64,000 nt of DNA from contig CAJQUW010015462.1 of NCBI GenBank assembly GCA_907163375.1, positions 434,001-498,000 on the forward strand, in the 5' to 3' direction. The translations under genes and the position numbers were made by a program. Numbering within the stretch: the first letter of the stretch is position 1; every line of letters starts with the position of its first letter. Under the pieces are notes generated by a model. That model was not told the origin of the DNA. It did no database searches and saw only the letters and a program-made list of their open reading frames with translations. Below are positions 1 to 10,000 of this stretch, one piece after another. This DNA comes from Prostheceraeus crozeri (lineage: Eukaryota > Platyhelminthes > Polycladida > Euryleptidae).

Positions 1-1073
1 ATATCGTCATACAAAATTTAAAAAGATAATCGTGAGATAATACAATGGTAGGACATAAAGCGTCTACGTCCTCATAATATCAGATTATTACAAATTAGCA
101 TAGGTGGGAGCTAATAATTTTTGACCGTTAATAAAATTGCTTGTTAATAATAAAATGTATCGCGAAGAACAACACGAATATTACATTTGAAAATGTTTTG
201 ATTTTTTGTGATATTATTTGTAAAAAAAGTTTGCATTCTTGAGTATTCACTTGCTTACTAGCTTGCTAGCATACTTAAAGTACCTAGTAACACAAAAACG
301 CAACTTTTCCTTTATTAGTAAAAAACACATCGTCGTCCGCTGAAATGATCAGATGACAATCGGCGGATACAATGGTAAGAGAGAAAATTCCGTCCCATCA
401 ACAAACCTGTCAACCTCTGTCAGCAATATGATGAACGATGCCAACAAGTAGAAAAAAGTGCTCAATGATTTGGAATTTAGGGAAATAATTATGAAGCACT
501 AAGTGTAGTCATAGTGATTGTGGTGTGGAAACAAGAACCATGAATTCATATCAATGGCTAGCGAAAATGTGATGGCTACGAATCAATTAAAAAATCAATG
601 GCTATGAAATGTTGGCCGGCTACATGTGGCTTTTCAAAATCAGTTAGTCAAGAAAATATTACAAAAGGCCATGCTGATGATGAGGGTCTGCTGATGATTG
701 TCCTAATTTAGAGAAAATACCAATATTATGGATTTCCAATAAGAAAATTATAGAACTGCATACTTCCTTGTTAGAAAGAAAGACTGAAGGCTATCTAGAA
801 TCCATTCTATTCCACGAAGATGAAGGATAAATAATTAGCATTCCTTTATTTCACTTGCACGGATAGATCGGCAAAGGAGCAAAACAGTTGAGCAACATGG
901 TCGAGCCACGAGCATCAGCAGCCTCCTGTACGGACCCTTTGTGGTGGTAGGCAGAGCGCGCTACCCGAACCTCAACAGAGTGAATATGCAAACCACAGCG
1001 CACCATTCTTGTCACCCTAACCATCACCGCTACAACGTTTGTCTTCAGTAGCATGACATGAGTCTAGAGCTGG
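1..1073. other. No recognisable gene
   Basis: AT-rich sequence with only short chance frames. The more GC-rich patch at about 850-1060 has no tRNA, rRNA or protein match that I can see. Confidence 0.5.
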
Positions 1074-1195
1074 ATTAATCAATTATTTAATCAATCAAAA
1101 TCTTAATCAATTAACTATTTGAGGCTTATCATAATCATAATCACGTCATTCAAATTTAGTTCAATCATTAATATCAATCATAATCAAGCGCGAGG
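1074..1195. repeat. Degenerate ATAATCA-type tract, left part
   Basis: Runs of TAATCAAT/CATAATCA words at 1074-1195 resume right after the PLE at 2376-2440 and again at 2960-3150. The PLE inserted into this tract. Confidence 0.7.
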
Positions 1196-1231
1196 CTGCC
1201 CAAATTCATTTCAAAATGAAAAGTCGATGTG

Positions 1232-1276
1232 TCACGACCGGTTTCAGTCTATTTTAGACCATCATCAGGTGTATGT
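1232..1276 (-). ncRNA. Hammerhead-like motif, inverted partner copy
   Basis: The left terminal repeat carries the same core as at 2318-2360, identical through the motif, on the minus strand. The two motifs therefore face opposite ways across the element. Confidence 0.5.
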
Positions 1277-1389
1277 GCAGGCATGGAAAAAATCGACTTA
1301 TATACAACAATGATTAAAGCTAAAAGAGAAGAGAATGGTACTCAATAAATTTGCGACAGTCACAGTCTTTTCGTCGTGCTAGAGACGAA

Positions 1390-2218
1390 AATGATGCTGA
1401 AAAGTTTTTGCATTCTCTTAACAGCATTCACCGTAGTATTCGTTTTACTTGTGAGAAACAGGTGAGTAATCAATTAAAATTCCTTGATGCGATGGTCACT
1501 AAAGATGGTCACTAAAAATGTTGATTCTTTGAATTATCATTGGCATCTGAGAGATACCAACACTGGTTTATACATTCCTAACAGTGCTCATGCTCCTGTT
1601 AGATATAAAACGTCGGCCATTCGCGCCTTGATTATTCGGGCTAAGCGGTTAAGTAGTAATCAAAATGCCTACGAAAGTAGTTTCTCTATCATCAGAGGTA
1701 TTTTCACTGCCAATGGTTACTCTAATGAACATATCGACAATTTCCAACCTAGCAATCGTGATATCAAAAACACATACTGGCGCCTCCCTTATGTCAAAAG
1801 TCTTGAAAGTCAAACAAAAAAGACTGTTGATAGTTTGAACAAAATCTTTCCAGATAATCATAAAATTATTGTTTCTTACAGAACTCTAAAGAGTGTTAAC
1901 CGTTTTCCAAACAAAGACAGATTGAAGTTTAGTCTCTCCTCTGATGTCGTATATAGATTTACTTGTAAGCTGTGCTCAAGCAGCTATATTGGTGAGACTA
2001 AACGTCATCTCTACACTAGAATGAAAGAACATATTCGCAGCATTCCTAATGAAACTGAAATTTCTAAGCATTTGCACTCTGCTGACCCTGACGATTTCTC
2101 GATAATCTACAAAACGAAGTACACGAAAATAGCTGAAAGTATCGCTCTTTGCCATAGTACTGACAGAACCTTACTGAATGAACACGATTCCTCATTTAAG
2201 CTGCGGGTCTTTCTGTGA
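1390..2218 (+). pseudogene. PLE reverse transcriptase tail and C-terminal GIY-YIG nuclease
   Basis: Text typical of the PLE RT end is seen first (FLHSLNSIHRSIRFTCE, then LKFLDAMV), then the linker (TNTGLYIPNSAHAPVRYK, RALIIRAKRLS) and finally the nuclease core YRFTCKLCSSSYIGETKRHL followed by YTRMKEH, the GIY-YIG block with its paired cysteines. The nuclease nicks target DNA for insertion. The coding region is an incomplete, broken remnant. Confidence 0.85.
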
Positions 2219-2317
2219 ACGATGCAATTTCTGTGACTGTCGCAAATTTATTGAGTACTATTCTCTTTTAACTTTAATCATTGTTGTATATAAGTCGATT
2301 TTTTCCATGCCTGCACA

Positions 2318-2360
2318 TACACCTGATGATGGTCTAAAATAGACTGAAACCGGTCGTGAC
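2318..2360 (+). ncRNA. Hammerhead-ribozyme-like motif in PLE terminal repeat
   Basis: CTGATGA at 2323-2329, a 5-bp stem (GGTCT/AGACT, one G-T pair) and GAAA at 2346-2349 are followed by the palindrome ACCGGT and a C, giving a GUC cleavage triplet. The flanking CAC/GTG can open stem I. This matches a dimeric type I hammerhead, which PLEs are known to carry. An extra T between CTGATGA and the stem is not canonical, so activity is doubtful. Confidence 0.5.
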
Positions 2361-2375
2361 ACATCGACTTTTCAT

Positions 2376-3237
2376 AATCAAGGTTTTGAAAATTTAATCA
2401 ATTATAATCATAATCAAAATCACGTTAATTAATCAGCAAATTTGATTGAATTTAATGTTAGTCATCCGAACATCAGTTGAGCTCAGAACTCGGCCGCCAA
2501 TGGCAGATTGACAGCTAGACTATAGCACTTACGTATGCGTAAGACGGAAAGTACACAATGTGGTCGAGATTGCCAGTTCTTGATGCACAGTCATGAACAT
2601 AGTGTACGTTAACGCCTCGTCATGAAATATCTTCCCTTCGATGTTTTCTCTTTACGTGTACCTTAGCTAATCAAAACATACTCAATTGACTGCTGGATTC
2701 AATTTGTACGCTATGATGTTGCTGAACAAAATCGAATATGAACAATAACACTAGTTCAATGAGCTTAAAAATTGAACAAGAAGATGAGTTTAAATAAAAG
2801 CTGCTATCACTGCACATTATTAAACATTTATATCACGATTCAAATTTTTACTTAAACGCACTAAAATTAACATTGACTCGACAAAGTGTCTGAAAACCGT
2901 GATAAGCATCATATTCAACCTATCCAGCGTTCATGATGAAGCGTCTGACCACATTAATCATAGTCGCAATTTTGAACACCTTAATCAATCACAGTGCTAA
3001 TCAAGCATATATCCGCCTTTATCATGATCACAATTATGATCACATTCTTCAACACTTCAATCAATCATAATCATAATCAAATGTTTGAACACTTTAATCA
3101 TAATCTCATTCATAATAAACATTTTTGAATATTGGCTAATCATTCCAGCTCGACATAAGACGGTGTCATCTGAGTCCAAAGCAATTGGATAAACAGCTTT
3201 TTATTTGAGATTTGCAATTGGCAAGTGAGTGAAATTC
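2376..3237. other. Intergenic, simple TAATCA-rich repeat
   Basis: Continues the degenerate TAATCA tract (2376-2440, 2960-3150) around about 500 bases of unrecognised sequence. No gene seen. Confidence 0.5.
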
Positions 3238-3627
3238 CGACGGATATTCATTTAGTATAGCTTTAAATACACTACAGGCAAATCGCATAAGTTGGTGCGC
3301 TTGCATAATTAATGCTGCGTTTTGCAAACACAATGTAAGTAGAATAATCAAATATTGAGTTGCAACCTCAGTTGAAAAATGGGAGCAGACTTGAATAGCT
3401 GCCATTTCATCCAATATCAGAAATAATCAGCAGGCCTAGTTTACATCTCTCAATTTACCCGAGCATGTCTCCATTTTTCAGCTGAGGTTGTAACTCAATA
3501 CTTAGTATTTAATTATTCTGTTTACATTTTGCTCACAAAAAGCAGCATTTATTAATTATTACCGTCATACTAACTATGCGATTTGTCAGCAGTGTGTTCA
3601 AAGTGATATTTGATGAATGCCTGTCGA
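3238..3627. repeat. Inverted repeat (hairpin) element
   Basis: Arms 3238-3395 and 3470-3627 are roughly three-quarters identical in inverted orientation (for example CAACCTCAG-TGAAAAATG and ACAAATCGCATA in both), around a loop of about 75 bases. It looks like an old foldback/MITE. It lies just past the 3' end of the SVOP-like gene. Confidence 0.6.
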
Positions 3628-3843
3628 AATATTAATTACTCTATTTTCATAGATATTAGATCAGCCACAGATCTACAGCCTTTTGACAGCATTCATTGGA
3701 CTTTCAATCGAATTCAACTTAATTTAAATTCAATTCAAATCCTTTGTAATTTCTTCAATTTGGTGTAGCCTGCTCTATCGAACTGCTGATTGCATTGTAT
3801 TGTGTGAATTAAAGTGATTAACTCGCCAGATAAATTTCGAAAT

Positions 3844-3849
3844 TTTATT
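3844..3849 (-). promoter_or_regulatory. Probable polyadenylation signal AATAAA
   Basis: AATAAA on the minus strand about 70 bases after the stop of the SVOP-like gene. Position and sequence are right for its 3' end; AT-rich background makes chance possible. Confidence 0.5.
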
Positions 3850-3917
3850 TCGCGCTATTTGGTCTTCGTGTTCGTGTCGAAGGTGAATTTCCGACGACTA
3901 CAGACTTGTTCAATTCA

Positions 3918-4040
3918 TCAACGCACCTGTAAATCCTCGTCAGTCACGTCTACATTTAGTAGAAATACTATGATCGATACAAGTAATGCTGAGATGGCGT
4001 AGAATAGAAGAGCAACTCGTCGATGATGTGGCATTACAAT
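3918..4040 (-). CDS. SVOP-like gene exon 14 (stop codon)
   Basis: Acceptor cattgcag. It encodes the last helix (ALLFYAISALLVSIIVFLL) and NVDVTDEDLQVR before TGA at 3918. The LQ aligns with the SVOP end (IETKGRGLQ). The sequence CAG|GTGCGT just before the stop could also act as a donor for a further exon, but the stop lies at the usual family end point. Confidence 0.8.
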   Translation of the reverse strand: MVMPHHRRVALLFYAISALLVSIIVFLLNVDVTDEDLQVR

Positions 4041-7000
4041 CTGCAATGTTAAAAGTAGGAGATAACAGGGAATGGTGGTGTAATTGATGCACATGTTGAT
4101 TTGAGAATTCATTGAGTTACACTTACTTGTGCCATAAGAGGAGTCAAAATACTGCCGAGACGTATAAATATAGAAACAGTTGCGTATCCCATGCCCCGCA
4201 CTGAGGTTGGGAAAATCTGAAATGTTCAAATATCTCTGGAAAAAGGTTGCTTTTTGTGAATTTATTAAATTCTGAACGATGAATCTGATGACAGTCGACT
4301 TCTTAGCTGCCAACGCCTAAATCATGTTGTTGCCTTAATCACTGCGGTCTTGATATGAAAGCATAGCCTTAAATGACAAAAACACCGCCACACGCCACAT
4401 TACCTCATCAGCCGGTAAGCACGATAGAAATCCGACCTAGTCCGGCAGCCAGAACGAGTTTCTGCAGGGGACGAGTCGGAAAATGAGACTTTCACAGAAT
4501 GATGTGCTCTTTATGCCTACTACGCAGTCTGCCGAGTTCTGCCTGGCAACTCTTCTTGTCAGACAGGATCAAAGAAAAACACATGTCAATCCAATGGGAC
4601 GCAGATTGCAGTTTCTTGCCAAAAATGACATTTTCTATGTTTTCTCTTATTGACTGAAAAATACTTCGTTTAGAGCCATAATTTTTGACGTGAAATGTCT
4701 TCAGTTCATTTCTTGTCATTATCATATTCATGAATAATCTATCTATGAAACAACACACATTCAGATTTGGCGAGTCTCCTGCTGTCGGCAAACACCAACA
4801 CGTTGGCCCGCATTATCCACTTTGAACCACGTTCTGGCATACATCGCCGATTAGAAGCATGATAATATCACATCCAGTGGCGTCGCGTGCGCCGACACCA
4901 TAGGCCTTCACTCGGCATTGGAATACTATTTCTACACCAGATATTTTTTATGTTACAACATTAATTTTCATAAAAGTTGAATTTTTACTAACAATTTCCC
5001 GAACATTTTTTAAGGTCAAGTGAATGTGCACATGAGAAGGGATTGCTCATGTCTCTTAACCGCCTTACTCAAGGAGTTGAGATCACTATATCCCCTCTCT
5101 GTCCAGACCACATTTTCTCGAGAAAAAAAGAGACAAGGCCAACAAGAGTTTCTTGCGTTTCTCATGGCCGGTCAGTCGGTCATATGCTTGAAATTTTGAT
5201 GCATTAAAATGTCTTGTGTATTTCTTTCTCTATGAGTACTTTCAATTTCTATATATCAGGTGTTGGCCTACCTTGCTTGACGACTGTCATCTTTTCAGTA
5301 TATTCCCTTCGGACGAAAGGCGTGGTTAGGATCTCATCTGCAGTGCTAAACCTAGTGTCACATCAATCACGTAAAAACAAATTATGGAATTCTATCGAAT
5401 CTGGGTGTTCGAGTCAGATACATTATTCTGCATACATTGGAGAACGCTCATCATCTGATCACGGTCTTGTCTGAACGTCAGCCATCTGCAACTGTTGACG
5501 TAGTGGCCTCTCTGACATAAAGCGAATCCAGGAACAATTGGGTTGCGCTTCCCTTACTATATTTAGATACCGCACCTCGATCAAGAATCGCGTAGAATTT
5601 TATTGCAAAAATTGGAGAAGGCAAAGCATCATGTCTATCGGAAAAGCCAATATTGGCGCGGGCGCGTGTGCGCTTACTGCCTCACACGCACACAACTCTC
5701 TTTCGCTCTGTCTGACCATCAATACTGCGTCTAAACACACGACCAGCTTGTGTGTCTAATTGTTCGAAGAAAACAGCTGTGACTCCAGCACGTGCTGCAA
5801 TACTGTTCAATGAGGAGCGCCTGACTTTGAGACGGAAAGCTGCTGTGCACAGCTGTCAAGAGAACCCATCGAATTTAAATGAATGATGACACTTTCCATT
5901 TTTATAATTGTTGGAAAATTATTTTTGAGGATGCGCCGAAGGGCTCGCAGGTTGGGAGAAGACGCCACTGTCACATACACATGACAGGAAATGACCTGAG
6001 GAAATTCCATGTCGACTATCATGGCTCTGAGCTAAATACGTTTCAGTTGATAAGAGAAAACATAGAAAATGTCATTTTTGCAAAACCTGCAATGCGTCTC
6101 ATTGGATTACGAGTAACATGTGCTTTCTTTCATCATGTCTGAAAAGAAGAGGAACTAACAAGAACTCGGCAAACTGCGAATATTAGTAGCAGTCATCACA
6201 GAGTGTACATCATTCTGTGAAAGTCTCATTTTCGGCCTCGCTCCCTTCAGAAACATGTTCTGGCTGACGGACTATTACTGGAACTATAAAAGGAGAACAT
6301 CTGTTTATTGTTGTCCAGCTGCTAGGCTAAACGTCGATTACATCAATTTTGCTGGATCTTGTGAAAAATCTAAATTGTGAAGCAAGTTGCAAGTTCATGA
6401 CGTAGGGTGATTTCGCACACCATATCCTCATTCTTTTACAACCATGAAACTTTGCATAGCACAGTGGTAAAGCACGGGTACACAACCATTATCAACCACT
6501 GGAAGCCGCCATGCGTTGGCATGACAACGCATGTACACGATGTGATGTGCATACCGACTTTGGTCTTTTAATTAACGTTATTGAGTATCGGATTTTATTG
6601 TAGGTACTTTGCTAAACATGTAATTGGTAGCGCTTTGCAAAAAAGGCTTCAGTTTTGGGATGTGGCAATAAGTGATTGTAGAATGAAATCGACCTTCCAC
6701 CTAACTGCCTGAGGAAAAGAGCAATACCATGCTGGCTGTTTCGTTCATTCAACAGACGGTCCAGTGGTATTGTGAGGATGTTTGCACATCCTTTCACTTC
6801 AACATCTGTGGCTTGAACTTGATGAGGCCCAGCTGTCCGAAAGATATCTCGCAATAGCAGCATCTTTTGAGATTTGATGCATTTGCATATGCCTTTATGT
6901 GTTGATATGTATTACATTCATTTACAAAGGTAAAGCAAAACAGCTGCTTAGTTGTTAAACGGGTGTAACATGCCACTGGAAAAAATCTTGTTAACTATAT

Positions 7001-10000
7001 AAACTTGAAAATCAATAATTGAATGGCCGCTGGTGCCTCCTACCTCACCCGACATGATAATAAGTGACTTTTTTCTGGAGCTCTAAGTGAAATATGCAAT
7101 AATTTGCTCAACGAATCGAATCTGAAATAACATTTTTTCCAACAGGATGTTTGAATGTTTAAATTTGCTCAGACTCATTCTTGAAGCGATGCTGTCACTG
7201 CATCGAGCCTAAGTTGAGAATTGTGACTCTTCCGATGAACGATTTTAGTGCAACTTACTTACGCATGAAATTTGCTGAGAGAATAAAACTCGATGCTTCA
7301 TACTATTTTTTTCCAAAATGATGTTTTGATTTTTCCAAAATGATGGTATTAAGATGATAATAAAGTCAGGCAGGTCTCAATACATCAAACTGATTGCTCT
7401 TATATGAGAAGCACAAAATCTGAAGTCACCTGCTATACCCGCTTGAATGAAACGTCTTGCATCAGCCTGTATATTTGATGTTCTCTTTAGTTATTTGCGA
7501 AAACATGTATGTCAGATTACTGAAGTCAGGCTTCAGCCACACTGCGAGCTTTTCCAAGCGTTTCCGGGCAAAGCGTTTTGCAGCAAATATAAAGTCACCA
7601 TTGCAGCAGTTGTAGACTGCCACACTGCGAGCAAAGCAAACCAGAGCGATTAATAGCTTGCGGGCATACGTTTGCTCGGGACGCTCGTGTTTGCTTTGCT
7701 TTCAGTATAAATGAGGCCTAAATCAATAGCTCAAAACACTTTTCAAAATTACTAACGTAAAATAAGAGAAGAAAAAGCAATTTGAATTTGAATTGTTTTT
7801 TTTACAATTTCCGGTAGAATCTACAAAGATGACTTTCCCCTACGATTCTGTATGAGGTCATTATACTCCAGTATTCGTCAGTTTCCGCGATTTTGTTTTT
7901 TTTGACGTCAATGCCACCCACGTTTGTCAATACAATCCAGTTAATAAATAAATGCACATACATAATATTAACATCGTGCGATACTTCACAGTATATTCTG
8001 ATTCATTGTGCCAATTATCTGATATTTCATAAATATTCATGTCTTGAATACTTAAGACTCATGTATTAACTCAAAAACAATGGGTTGAAAATACATGTGC
8101 TTTGTGTAAAGAAAATATTCTTCAAAACATGGAATATCGTATTTTGATTGACGTACCTCCAGGACATACAAAATAAAAGTATTGAATAATAGCATCCCAG
8201 AGCCTCGCGAAATAAATAAGAGCATAATATTGATCCATCTGTAAGCAATGCATCATGCTGGTGAATAAAATACAAGTTTATTATTTTCCAGAATACTTTA
8301 CCGAATGTGACTTTCAGCCATTAAGACCAATGTGACAGCAGTCGTTATGATTGAAAAGCAAACGATAACCCATTTTCGTGAAACAATTATAGTCAAAAGT
8401 ATCGCCAACAATGCTCCTGTAAGCAAAGAGATAAAAAGAGGCTTCAAAAGGCTTAATACTGGCATATTATGTTTATTCCAAGATTTCTGGTGACCGGAAA
8501 TTGGAGAACTTTCCGTCTAACAAAGAGAAATTCAAATTAATTGCTGCTGTACTTACCAGGGAGCTCTGCTGATGATGTAATCATGACGAGAAAATAATCA
8601 CGACTGGTAAGCATGGAACACTTTTCAGTGCAAGAATCTACTTCCACATTTCTGATGAATCCTGAAATACAACAGAATTTGATGTTTACTCCGAATCATA
8701 ACAAACGTACAAAAGATTTAGGTACCTGCTCTCTCGACAAGCTCCACGGTATAAATCGTCAGTCCGAAATATAAAAATCCAACAAAAAATCTGTAAATTC
8801 AAAATATTTGTGAAGTTTTAGTTTTGCAAGCGCATAGAAATGAATGCATGACCATGCATTTTTTAAGAAGATTACTATTCAATGAATATACTCCAATAAG
8901 TGTACAACAGGAAGACACGAATATCAAAAACAGTTGATAACCAATGCTCGTTTAAGATAATTCATATGAAGTGCATCGATGGATGTGCATATGGATGTGC
9001 ATCGACCAATAGAAATTGCTGGACGCCGAAGTCTTTGTCTGTTTCCTTTGGATCAATGAACTTTTATTGAGAGAGAGAGAAACTTAGATCTTTTCTCCTG
9101 CTTTGGAGCATGTGTGAAAAAATGTCAGTAAGGTCAGCTCACCCAGTCAGAGATGCTAAAAATGTTGTCCTTCGTATTTTCTTCTTTAACAGTCGTTTGA
9201 AGCTTGCGACTTTTGGTTTCTGTAAAAAGAAAATACTAAGACTATTATTGGACACTCAGATAATTCAAACATTTTTTAGTAGTCATATTGAATCAATAAA
9301 TACTTAAATTGATAACTGTTTATGATTTGTAGGCCCTAATAGTAAAATTAGAGCTATCATATTTTCTCTATATCTGCGTATAATCTCTTTTTGCTCATTT
9401 TTTCTATCCTTAACAGTATTCTTTATATGTAGGAATATTTTCAAAAATGTGTTTTTATTCCAACATCATTCCCTTATTATTGCTTCTCTGGTGGTCTGAA
9501 TAAATCATTGAGTTTTATGGGGGTAGCTGAATACCTATAAGTTTTCACTTTAGCTGTCAGTGATGCTCCCTGGAACACATCTGAAGTAAAAATCAATGTG
9601 AATTTTGTGCACTTCTTACGAGCTGAGCTACAATCTTTGCTCGGAATTTTCGGTGTGAGAGCATCAACAAAACAGCAACCAATCACATATCAGAACATCA
9701 ATGTGTTAAATAACATGCCAAAGTCGGCGGTACCATATGATGAATGGTTTGTAGCTTAGTGGTTAGCGTCTTGGAAAACTTTTCAATAATCAACGTGCAG
9801 CATGTAAGCCAGGGATGCGGAGTCCTATCCGACTCCGGGTAGTGCGTACTAACTTCATGAAGTACTAAATAGCAATGAACAACAAGAGATCAATAATTGT
9901 GTTTATGATTTATGGCTACTGCATTATTGAAACAATCTATTAAATTGTCATTCTTGTTTCAAATATCAGAAGAAGTCAGCCAGAATACTATCATCAGCTC

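Larger units (their letters stand above)
1216..2375 (+). mobile_element. Penelope-like element, 5'-truncated, with inverted terminal repeats
   Basis: A fragment of coding sequence sits between two almost identical copies of a 145-150-base repeat in opposite orientation (1216-1365 and 2231-2375). PLEs are known to carry direct or inverted terminal repeats. The coding part covers the reverse transcriptase tail and a GIY-YIG nuclease, so most of the RT is gone. The 10-base word cataatcaag flanks it at 1179-1188 and 2373-2382, a possible target duplication, though the host sequence is itself repetitive. The element is broken. Confidence 0.85.

Noticed and set aside
851-1054. GC-richer patch considered as rRNA or a small gene
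   Set aside because: No conserved rRNA helix words and no domain in either strand.
5538-5759. 73-codon open frame shared almost unchanged with 21671-21892
   Set aside because: Both copies are the same strand of a non-autonomous hAT-like element; the shared frame reflects recent duplication, not a conserved gene.
9477-9686. Minus-strand stretch with acceptor-like tttttacttcag, considered as the missing SVOP exon 8
   Set aside because: No donor before the stop and wrong phase; 10075-10160 fits both phase and family text.
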